NCBI GenBank assembly: GCA_007120815.1 | Contig: SKMY01000278.1 | Coordinates: forward strand, 1-5,105 | DNA: 5,105 nt | Origin: Syntrophomonadaceae bacterium | Lineage (GTDB): Bacteria > Bacillota_D > Dethiobacteria > DTU022 > UBA8154 | Direction: 5' to 3' | Part shown: piece after piece, positions 1 to 5,105 of the stretch | How the letters are laid out: every line of letters begins with the position of its first letter | Numbering within the stretch: the first letter of the stretch is position 1 | Made by a program: the position numbers and the translations under genes | Notes under the pieces: generated by a model | Seen by the model: the letters and a program-made list of their open reading frames with translations, nothing else | Database searches by the model: none | What the model was told of the DNA's origin: nothing

Positions 1-10
1 CACTCGTTAT

Positions 11-18
11 GAAGGGGG
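11..18 (+). promoter_or_regulatory. Ribosome binding site that sets the spoIIE start
   Basis: GAAGGGGG is a near-complete Shine-Dalgarno sequence ending 5 bases before the ATG at 24. It lies inside the reading frame that would begin at the ATG at 9, which has only 8 bases of visible upstream sequence and no visible ribosome binding site in it. This favours the ATG at 24 as the true start. Confidence 0.65.
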
Positions 19-23
19 TTTTC

Positions 24-2213
24 ATGTTGGACAAGACTCAAACGCAAAAATGGCCCTATAATCTTCCCTTATGGCGCCGGAAGCCTTTCGGGCAGCGGTT
101 TGTACTGCCGGCTTCTCTGCTGCAGCTGATCAGCCGGCTGAATGGGGCCAGTGTCCTGTGGTTTTCCGCGGCTGTTTTTATTGGACGAGCCTCCCTGCTG
201 GGTGAGGTGGCACCCTTTGCGCTCATCTTTTGGTCCATGGTGATCCGCCTGCATTCAGACCGCAAACTGCCGGTTACCCTGGGGATTTTGTCAGGGTGGT
301 TTATTGCCGATGTGGGGGTGTTTCCTCCCTGGTCCCTGCCTGCAGGGATGCTTTTGTGGAAAGGGCTGGATATCGTTTCCAGGCGGGTGTTTAAAAAAGA
401 CCTGGCACTGGTCATTCTTCTGCCGCTGACGTTTCTTCTTTTACGGGCTCCCTACTTTATCTGGTATGATTTTACGGTATACGCCTTTGCCATCGCCCTG
501 ATGGAAGCCACCCTGGCAGGCCTGCTGCCCATACTCCTCCAACCCTTTTTTATGAACCTGGGACATGAGAAAAAACTCTTGGAAAAAGCGTCTTCAGAAG
601 TAGTGGTGGCGGCATTTTTGCTCCTGGCCCTGGTGTTTTTAGGGATGAATGAAATCTTGTTCACGGAAAAAATTGTTGCTTTAAATATTGCCTCCTTTTT
701 CCTGGTCCTGGCCGGCAGTTTCCTCTGGGGGCCGCTTTGGGGGGTGATCGCCGGCCTGGGGATCGGCTTGTGTGTCAGCATAACCAACCCTGCGCTGTTA
801 ATATATGCTGGTGTGCTGGGCGCTGCCGGGCTTGTAGCCGGCCTGATGCGCCACCAGCGGCGCCTGTGGGTGGCGCTGGTTTACTTTGGCCTCCTTCGAT
901 TCCTATCTCTTTTTGCTGTGGAGGGGGGGTATGTCCTGACGGGGGTTTGGGAAGAAGCGGTGGTGGTTCTCCTTTTTCTCGCCATACCCCTTCCTTTATG
1001 GGACAGGCTTCGGGGGTTGATCCGCTACTGGCCTTTTAAAATCGAAGACGAAGAGAAAATTCGTTTTAACATGGCCAACCGGATCAAGGATTTTGCTTCG
1101 GTATTCCGGGAACTGGCCGTGACCTTTCAACCGGAAGAGGCCGAAGAGGCGCTGCAGAGCCGGCGGGATTTGTCTCCCCTGGTGGATTATTTCAGCCGTA
1201 AAGTGTGCCGCGCCTGCGAACATCACCAGCGCTGCTGGAAAAACGACCTGAACAACCATTACAGGCGGGTGATCGCCATGTTTTCCACCCTCCAGGAGAC
1301 GGGGGCATTTTCTGAACGAATGATCCCTGTTAAGCTGCGCCGCTTCTGTCCCCGGCAGCAGGAGGTGGTAAAGGCCGTTGGCAGCATGCAGGAAATCTAT
1401 AAGTTGAACTGCTACTGGCAGGACAAGATTCAGGACGGCCGGCTGCTGGTCTCCCAGCAGTTGGACGGTATTTCAACGGTGATGCACGACCTGGCGCAGG
1501 AGTTGAAACTTCAACCCGAGGAAGACCAGGGGCAGCGGGATGAGGTGGAGCAGATCCAGTATGCTATCGAAGTTGGAATTGCCCAGGTTGCCCGCCACGG
1601 CTACAGTATCTCGGGGGACAGTTACGCCGTTTTGCCATTAAAAGAGGGCAGACAGGCCGTGCTGCTGTCCGATGGGATGGGCAGCGGAAGGGAGGCCCGC
1701 CAGGCCAGCCGTTCCACGGTCAAGTTGATGGAGTACCTGTTGGGTGCAGGGTTTCGCCGGGAGATGGTGATCAACACCATCAATACCCTCCTTCGGCTGC
1801 GGTACCCGTCAGAGCGTTTTGCCACCCTGGATTTGGCCTTGTTGGACCTGCAGGCCGGCGAGGTGGATCTGTACAAGCTGGGGGCTGCCCCGAGCTTTTT
1901 GAAAAAAGAAAACGGCGTGAAGGTTATCGGCTCGGGCTCGCTGCCCATCGGGATTCTGGATGATATCACGGCGGAAAAAAAGCACTTTACCATCCCCGAA
2001 GGCGGCATCCTGGTGATGGTAACCGACGGTGTCATCGGGAAAAAAGCCGGTGACGGGGAAGAGGCTTTTGCAGAGGTGCTCCGCAGCATTCATCACGACC
2101 ATCCCCAGATTATTGCCGACCGGCTGATTGAAGATGCCTGCCGCAGGCGTTCGGAACCGGTCCAGGACGACTTGACGGCCCTGGTGATCTGCCTTCGGAA
2201 GATAGGGCGGTAG
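24..2213 (+). CDS. spoIIE: Stage II sporulation protein E, PP2C-type serine phosphatase
   Basis: SpoIIE dephosphorylates the anti-anti-sigma factor SpoIIAA-P, which frees sigma-F in the forespore, and it also acts at the polar septum with FtsZ. The product is 729 residues from the ATG at 24, chosen for its Shine-Dalgarno sequence; the in-frame ATG at 9 would add 5. A cytoplasmic tail of about 38 residues precedes a block of roughly ten hydrophobic segments reaching about residue 333. A conserved-looking stretch near the first membrane segments reads GRASLLGEVAPFAL. The central region (about 345-515) carries cysteines C395, C398, C404 and C442. The C-terminal PP2C domain (about 528-729) has the metal-ligand motifs GDSY (D532), SDGMG (D550), TDG (D668) and QDDLT (D715, D716), so it should be catalytic. 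B. subtilis SpoIIE is 827 residues. Most of the difference is a missing segment between the central and phosphatase parts, plus a shorter C-terminus. The promoter lies outside the window. Identification is secure. Confidence 0.97.
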   Translation: MLDKTQTQKWPYNLPLWRRKPFGQRFVLPASLLQLISRLNGASVLWFSAAVFIGRASLLGEVAPFALIFWSMVIRLHSDRKLPVTLGILSGWFIADVGVFPPWSLPAGMLLWKGLDIVSRRVFKKDLALVILLPLTFLLLRAPYFIWYDFTVYAFAIALMEATLAGLLPILLQPFFMNLGHEKKLLEKASSEVVVAAFLLLALVFLGMNEILFTEKIVALNIASFFLVLAGSFLWGPLWGVIAGLGIGLCVSITNPALLIYAGVLGAAGLVAGLMRHQRRLWVALVYFGLLRFLSLFAVEGGYVLTGVWEEAVVVLLFLAIPLPLWDRLRGLIRYWPFKIEDEEKIRFNMANRIKDFASVFRELAVTFQPEEAEEALQSRRDLSPLVDYFSRKVCRACEHHQRCWKNDLNNHYRRVIAMFSTLQETGAFSERMIPVKLRRFCPRQQEVVKAVGSMQEIYKLNCYWQDKIQDGRLLVSQQLDGISTVMHDLAQELKLQPEEDQGQRDEVEQIQYAIEVGIAQVARHGYSISGDSYAVLPLKEGRQAVLLSDGMGSGREARQASRSTVKLMEYLLGAGFRREMVINTINTLLRLRYPSERFATLDLALLDLQAGEVDLYKLGAAPSFLKKENGVKVIGSGSLPIGILDDITAEKKHFTIPEGGILVMVTDGVIGKKAGDGEEAFAEVLRSIHHDHPQIIADRLIEDACRRRSEPVQDDLTALVICLRKIGR

Positions 2214-2291
2214 CGGTAAAAGATAGAGCGTTAAAGGTGATAAGGCCTGGCCTGCCTACTAAAAAGCTTATAAATGAACAAGGAGCGCGTG

Positions 2292-2345
2292 ATGGTTTTT
2301 AAGACCGAATTAAGGCCGGATCAAGGAATCAGGGCCTGTTTTTAG
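2292..2345 (+). CDS. Possible 17-residue leader ORF upstream of tilS
   Basis: The ATG at 2292 is preceded by AAGGAG at 2280-2285 with a 6-base spacer, a better ribosome binding site than any visible for tilS. The frame reads MVFKTELRPDQGIRACF and stops at TAG 2343-2345. It is in the same frame as tilS, whose open frame begins just after this stop. An in-frame ATG at 2274 would make it 23 residues. I recognise no family. It could be a leader peptide, a decayed start of an older tilS, or chance. Nothing in its codons proves translation, so confidence is low. Confidence 0.25.
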   Translation: MVFKTELRPDQGIRACF

Positions 2346-2384
2346 CGCCCTTTCCCCCATGCATCCTCAAGATGGACGGATCGT

Positions 2385-3977
2385 GTGGAATTTTTTTTAT
2401 GGGAAGGATTTTTTTTTATTTTCGAGAAAGATTATACAATAAACCGAAAAAACCAAAAAAGTGGTGAGAACCTGCTGAACGCATTTCAGTCTTTTTTTTA
2501 TCAAAAGGTCAACCGGTTTATTCGTGAAAATCTGCTGATTCATCCGGGCGATCGAATTGTCGCCGCCGTTTCCGGCGGTGCCGACTCGGTGGCCATGCTA
2601 TGTGTGCTGGACAGCCTGGCACGGGACCCGTCATTTCCTTTTTTTGAACTGCACGTGGCGCACTTAAACCACGGTTTAAGGGGGGATGCGGCCAAAGATG
2701 ACGCCCGGTTTGTCCGCCGCCTGGCGGAAAAAATGGGCCTTCCCTGCACAGTGGGCCGGGTGGATGCCGAAGCTTTTAGACGCCGCCACGGCCTGTCACT
2801 GGAAGATGCGGCCCGGCAGCTGCGCTACCGCTTCCTGGAGCAAACGGCGGGCAAGGTGGGTGCCGGCAAAGTGGCCGTGGGCCATACCCGGGACGACCAG
2901 GTGGAGACCGTTTTGCTTCATTTTTTGAGGGGAACGGGCCTGGACGGGCTTTCAGGCATGAAAGTGATACGCCCGTTGGATAAGGAAGCGCGTTTTCTGA
3001 TTCGCCCTCTGCTGGAATGCAGCCGCCGGGAAATCGAAGATTTCTGCAGCCGGCTGGCCATCAAGCCCCGGGTGGATGAAACCAACCGGGACATGCGCTT
3101 TCGTCGGAACCGCATACGTCAGGAGCTGATTCCTCACCTGGAAAGAACATACAACCCCCGGTTCAGGGAGAGCATGGGACGGCTGTCGTACATTTTAGGC
3201 CGGGAAAACGATTTTCTGGAGGAACTGGCGGGCAAACACCTCACCCAGCATATGGAAGAGGGCTCCGATTACCGGTCCGTCTACCTGGATGGGGCCGGTT
3301 TTTGCCGGGAGCATGAAGCCCTTCAGGCCAGGATGATCAGGACGGCAGTCTCCCGCCTGCTGGGGACGTTCCCCCGGGATCTGCGTTTTGAACACATCCG
3401 GGCCATCATGGGGCTTTTCTGCGGCCAGGCCTCCCGGGGAGAACTGCACCTGCCCGGAGGGCTAAGGGCCGTGCGGCGCTATGAACGGCTCGCCCTGACC
3501 TTGGAGAGGGCGGCCCCCCGGGATGCTTTCACGCCGGCGGTTCTGCCCGTGCCCGGAGAATCCCTTCTGCTGGAGGGACGCTGCCGGATCAGGGCCAGGC
3601 GGGTTGAACCCGGGCGCCTGACATGGCCGCCCCAGCGGGAAAAAGAAGCCTTTCTGGACGTCCACCGGGTGGTGGAACGGATGGGAGAAATGGGCGACGG
3701 GGTTGAGGCGGAGAGCGATGCCCTTGAACTGCTGGTCAGGCCAAGGCAGGCGGGAGACCGCTTTTACCCCCTGGGGGCTCCGGGAAGCAAAAAACTGAAA
3801 GATTATTTCATTGACATCAAAATACCCCGGGAGGAAAGGGACGCCGTTCCCCTGGTGGTGGCAGGCGAAACCATCGTCTGGGTGGCCGGACACCAGGTAT
3901 CTGAGCTGTGTCGGATAACCGACGACACGAAAGAAGCCCTGGTCTTGCAGCTGGATGAACCCCAGGACCAGGTTTAG
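2385..3977 (+). CDS. tilS: tRNA(Ile)-lysidine synthetase
   Basis: TilS uses ATP and lysine to convert C34 of the CAU-anticodon isoleucine tRNA to lysidine, switching it to read AUA and accept isoleucine; it is a cytoplasmic, normally essential enzyme. From GTG 2385 the product is 530 residues. The N-terminal PP-loop ATPase domain has SGGADS at 63-68, HLNHGLRGD around 93-101, DDQVET at 170-175 and RNRIR at 241-245. A middle substrate-binding region follows, with LHLPGGLRAVRRYE near 350-365. The TilS C-terminal domain covers about 449-522 and includes RPRQAGDRF, KKLKDYF and IPREERDAVPLV. The start is uncertain: GTG 2385 is the only ATG, GTG or TTG in this frame before the P-loop, its Shine-Dalgarno match is poor, and its first 30 residues are unlike TilS. 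A CTG at 2475 behind GGTGA (2463-2467) would give 500 residues, nearer the usual 430-480. A 38-base gap separates it from hpt, probably one transcript. Confidence 0.95.
   Translation: MEFFLWEGFFFIFEKDYTINRKNQKSGENLLNAFQSFFYQKVNRFIRENLLIHPGDRIVAAVSGGADSVAMLCVLDSLARDPSFPFFELHVAHLNHGLRGDAAKDDARFVRRLAEKMGLPCTVGRVDAEAFRRRHGLSLEDAARQLRYRFLEQTAGKVGAGKVAVGHTRDDQVETVLLHFLRGTGLDGLSGMKVIRPLDKEARFLIRPLLECSRREIEDFCSRLAIKPRVDETNRDMRFRRNRIRQELIPHLERTYNPRFRESMGRLSYILGRENDFLEELAGKHLTQHMEEGSDYRSVYLDGAGFCREHEALQARMIRTAVSRLLGTFPRDLRFEHIRAIMGLFCGQASRGELHLPGGLRAVRRYERLALTLERAAPRDAFTPAVLPVPGESLLLEGRCRIRARRVEPGRLTWPPQREKEAFLDVHRVVERMGEMGDGVEAESDALELLVRPRQAGDRFYPLGAPGSKKLKDYFIDIKIPREERDAVPLVVAGETIVWVAGHQVSELCRITDDTKEALVLQLDEPQDQV
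2412..2440 (+). promoter_or_regulatory. Weak candidate sigma-A promoter for tilS
   Basis: An AT-rich stretch contains TATACAAT at 2433-2440. The hexamer TACAAT (2435-2440) matches the -10 consensus at five of six positions. The -35 position 17 bases upstream is only a T run (2412-2417) and there is no TGn extension, so the case rests on the -10 alone. If used, transcripts would begin near 2447, downstream of the GTG at 2385, and tilS would have to start further in. Confidence 0.2.
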
Positions 3978-3987
3978 AAAAACGAGC

Positions 3988-4002
3988 AACCATCTTATGG
4001 TT
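3988..4002 (+). repeat. Perfect inverted repeat abutting the hpt ribosome binding site
   Basis: AACCAT (3988-3993), loop CTT (3994-3996) and ATGGTT (3997-4002) form an uninterrupted 6-bp stem in the 38-base tilS-hpt gap. The right arm ends exactly where the hpt Shine-Dalgarno AGGAGGG begins at 4003. There is no U tract after it, so it is not an intrinsic terminator. It could protect an mRNA 5' end after processing or affect ribosome access to hpt. The repeat is directly visible; any role is inference. Confidence 0.5.
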
Positions 4003-4015
4003 AGGAGGGAACATC

Positions 4016-4549
4016 ATGGCAGAAGAGCACTTCAAGGTTCTCATCTCTTCGAAGGAAATTGAAGAAAAAGTCAAAGAACTGGCCAGGCAGGTTTCTGAAG
4101 ATTATCGCGGGAAAAAGCCCTTGCTGATCTGTGTATTAAAAGGGGCGGTTATTTTCCTGGCAGACTTTATGCGCCACCTGGAAATTCCCGTGGAGATCGA
4201 TTTTATGGCCGTGTCCAGCTACGGGGATTCCACCAAGACCTCCGGTGTTGTTCGCATCCTTAAAGACCTGGACATGGGCATCGAAAACAAAGACATTATT
4301 ATCGTGGAAGACATCATTGATACGGGACTGACCTTGAGCTACTTGCGGGAAAATCTGATGTCCAGGAACCCCCAGAGCGTCAAGCTGGTTACCCTTTTAG
4401 ATAAACCCGAACGCCGGGAAGTGGATATCGAACCGGATTACTGCGGTTTTTGCATTCCCGACAAGTTTGTTGTGGGATACGGGCTGGATTTCAATGATGC
4501 GTACCGTAATCTGCCCGATGTATGTGTTTTGCTTGAGTTTGACCAGTAA
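4016..4549 (+). CDS. hpt: Hypoxanthine (guanine) phosphoribosyltransferase
   Basis: This cytoplasmic purine-salvage enzyme joins hypoxanthine or guanine to PRPP, giving IMP or GMP and pyrophosphate. The 177-residue length is typical of bacterial Hpt/HprT (about 175-185). Visible motifs are the LKG turn at 41-43, which binds pyrophosphate; the SSYGDST flexible loop from 67, which closes over the active site; the PRPP-binding signature VEDIIDTG at 97-104, with D102 matching the general-base aspartate of human HGPRT; K130 in the DKPERR purine-contact segment; and DKFVVGYGLDF at 149-159. The ATG at 4016 has a strong Shine-Dalgarno sequence, AGGAGGG (4003-4009), with a 6-base spacer. It sits between tilS and ftsH as in B. 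subtilis (hprT), where the protein is reported to partner TilS in activating ftsH. Nothing is truncated and all key residues are present. Confidence 0.97.
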   Translation: MAEEHFKVLISSKEIEEKVKELARQVSEDYRGKKPLLICVLKGAVIFLADFMRHLEIPVEIDFMAVSSYGDSTKTSGVVRILKDLDMGIENKDIIIVEDIIDTGLTLSYLRENLMSRNPQSVKLVTLLDKPERREVDIEPDYCGFCIPDKFVVGYGLDFNDAYRNLPDVCVLLEFDQ

Positions 4550-4561
4550 GTGTGATACAAT
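4533..4561 (+). promoter_or_regulatory. Candidate extended -10 promoter for ftsH
   Basis: The -35 box TTGAGT (4533-4538, four of six consensus bases) and the -10 box TACAAT (4556-4561, five of six) are separated by exactly 17 bp, and the -10 has an upstream TG (4553-4554, TGATACAAT). The -35 lies inside the last codons of hpt and the -10 just after its stop. Predicted initiation near 4568 leaves a leader of about 40 bases holding the ftsH ribosome binding site. This is the best sigma-A-type promoter I see in the window. Confidence 0.55.
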
Positions 4562-4592
4562 TTAGCGGCGGGTAATTTTTATCGGAGTTGGA

Positions 4593-4599
4593 GGGAGGT
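4593..4599 (+). promoter_or_regulatory. Ribosome binding site that sets the ftsH TTG start
   Basis: GGGAGGT, within GGAGGGAGGT, lies 9 bases before TTG 4609. No ATG or GTG in this frame occurs between here and the first membrane segment. The other upstream in-frame TTG at 4588 precedes this site, so TTG 4609 is the natural start. Confidence 0.75.
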
Positions 4600-4608
4600 T
4601 TTCCTAGT

Positions 4609-5105
4609 TTGAACAGCCGTTTTTTACGCCAGGCAACATTTTATCTGCTTATTTTTTTTATTGCGGTTGCGTTAATCCAGACATTTAGCCGCCAGCAAGA
4701 AGTGGTGCATGAAATAAAATATTATCCCACTTTTATAAACTACGTGGAAAGCGGTCAGGTGTCCGAGGTTGAGTTGGTCGGAAACAACATTGAGGCAACC
4801 CTGCAAGATGGGACCAAGGTGAAAGCATATAACCCGGAAGGGGAAGGGCTTATCGCCCGGCTCATCGAACACAATATTCCTGTGGATCCCTACCCCGAGC
4901 CGGAACCGCCGTGGTGGTCTACCCTGCTCACCTACATGATCCCCTTTCTGCTGATCATCGGTCTGTTTTTCTTTTTTATGCAGCAGACCCAGGGCGGCGG
5001 AAACCGGGTGATGAACTTCGGAAAGAGCCGGGCCAAGCTGCACGACGGGGAGCGGAAAAAAGTCACCTTCGACCAGGTGGCGGGAGCCGACGAGGAAAAG
5101 GCGGA
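4609..5105 (+). CDS. ftsH: ATP-dependent zinc metalloprotease FtsH, N-terminal part (runs off window)
   Basis: FtsH is a hexameric membrane-anchored AAA+ protease that degrades misfolded membrane proteins and selected regulators; in B. subtilis its substrates include Spo0E, SpoIVFA and SpoIIE. The window holds 165 residues plus two bases. Visible in order are a short cytoplasmic start (NSRFLRQATFYLL), a first membrane helix at about 10-26, an extracytoplasmic domain at about 27-101 with the family-like YPTFINYVESGQVSEVEL, a second membrane helix at about 104-124, a Gly-rich linker, and the entry to the AAA+ domain, NFGKSRAKL then VTFDQVAGADEEKA. The Walker motifs and the HEXXH zinc site lie beyond the edge, so activity cannot be judged. 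The start is TTG, supported by a strong Shine-Dalgarno sequence and by alignment of the N-terminus with remembered FtsH sequences. It follows hpt by 59 bases and probably has its own promoter as well as readthrough. Confidence 0.95.
   Translation, partial: MNSRFLRQATFYLLIFFIAVALIQTFSRQQEVVHEIKYYPTFINYVESGQVSEVELVGNNIEATLQDGTKVKAYNPEGEGLIARLIEHNIPVDPYPEPEPPWWSTLLTYMIPFLLIIGLFFFFMQQTQGGGNRVMNFGKSRAKLHDGERKKVTFDQVAGADEEKA

Noticed and set aside
1622..2089. A 155-codon open frame on the - strand opposite the SpoIIE phosphatase domain
   Set aside because: It is antisense to strongly conserved PP2C coding sequence, and its translation is Ser/Arg/Pro-rich with no recognisable domain. It is a by-product of codon bias in spoIIE.
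2243..2253. Palindrome AGGCC-T-GGCCT just after spoIIE
   Set aside because: A one-base centre cannot form a hairpin loop without opening the stem, there is no U tract, and a short palindrome alone does not support an operator call.
2331..2351. Possible intrinsic terminator after spoIIE (AGGGC paired with GCCCT)
   Set aside because: The stem is only 5 bp, the loop is 11 bases, and the downstream sequence is TTCCCCC rather than a U tract.
2403..2433. A sigma-H-like -35 element (GAAGGATTT at 2403-2411)
   Set aside because: The -35 matches the consensus, but no good -10 (RnnGAAT) lies at the expected spacing. The nearest, ending in GATT, has a mismatch and a 15-base gap.
2399..2467. A 22-codon frame from ATG 2399 in another phase upstream of tilS
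   Set aside because: It has no ribosome binding site, gives a low-complexity Lys/Phe/Arg-rich peptide and stops at TGA 2465-2467 without connecting to the tilS frame.
3462..3989. A 175-codon open frame on the - strand opposite the TilS C-terminal domain
   Set aside because: The + strand encodes a clear TilS C-terminal domain. The antisense translation resembles no family and has no supporting ribosome binding site context.
4672..5043. A 123-codon open frame on the - strand opposite ftsH
   Set aside because: The + strand in this stretch reads as unmistakable FtsH from a TTG start, so the antisense frame is a shadow.

Overview
The window is a core chromosomal segment from an endospore-forming Bacillota (Firmicutes). 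The gene order spoIIE - tilS - hpt - ftsH, all on the + strand, is the conserved order of the low-GC Gram-positive lineage. In Bacillus subtilis two extra genes, yabS and yabT, lie between spoIIE and tilS, and they are absent here. The direct spoIIE-tilS junction and the fairly GC-rich coding sequence suggest a member of the Clostridia, perhaps a Peptococcaceae/Desulfotomaculum-like organism. That placement is inference and I cannot name a genus.

Layout. Positions 24-2213 encode SpoIIE, the membrane-bound PP2C phosphatase that activates sigma-F in the forespore. It is a compact version: the catalytic motifs and a cysteine cluster are present, but about 75 residues between the regulatory region and the phosphatase domain, and the C-terminal tail, are missing relative to the B. 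subtilis protein as I remember it. Positions 2214-2384 are noncoding except for a possible 17-residue ORF with a strong Shine-Dalgarno sequence. Positions 2385-3977 encode TilS, the tRNA(Ile) lysidine synthetase, whose start codon is unclear. Positions 4016-4549 encode hypoxanthine phosphoribosyltransferase, preceded by a small hairpin that abuts its ribosome binding site. From 4609 to the window edge is the N-terminal part of FtsH, starting at TTG, with a good extended -10 promoter overlapping the 3' end of hpt.

How the genes connect. TilS makes the lysidine needed to read AUA codons, Hpt salvages purines, and FtsH is the membrane AAA+ protease. In B. subtilis FtsH degrades SpoIIE, so a protease and its substrate are near neighbours here. 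TilS and HprT have also been reported there to act together as an activator of ftsH, which makes the promoter at 4533-4561 more interesting. Most of the window is ordinary housekeeping and sporulation sequence. I see no mobile element, CRISPR array, RNA gene or evidently new multi-gene system. The points worth a second look are the reduced SpoIIE, the tilS leader region and start, the hairpin at the hpt ribosome binding site, and the ftsH promoter.
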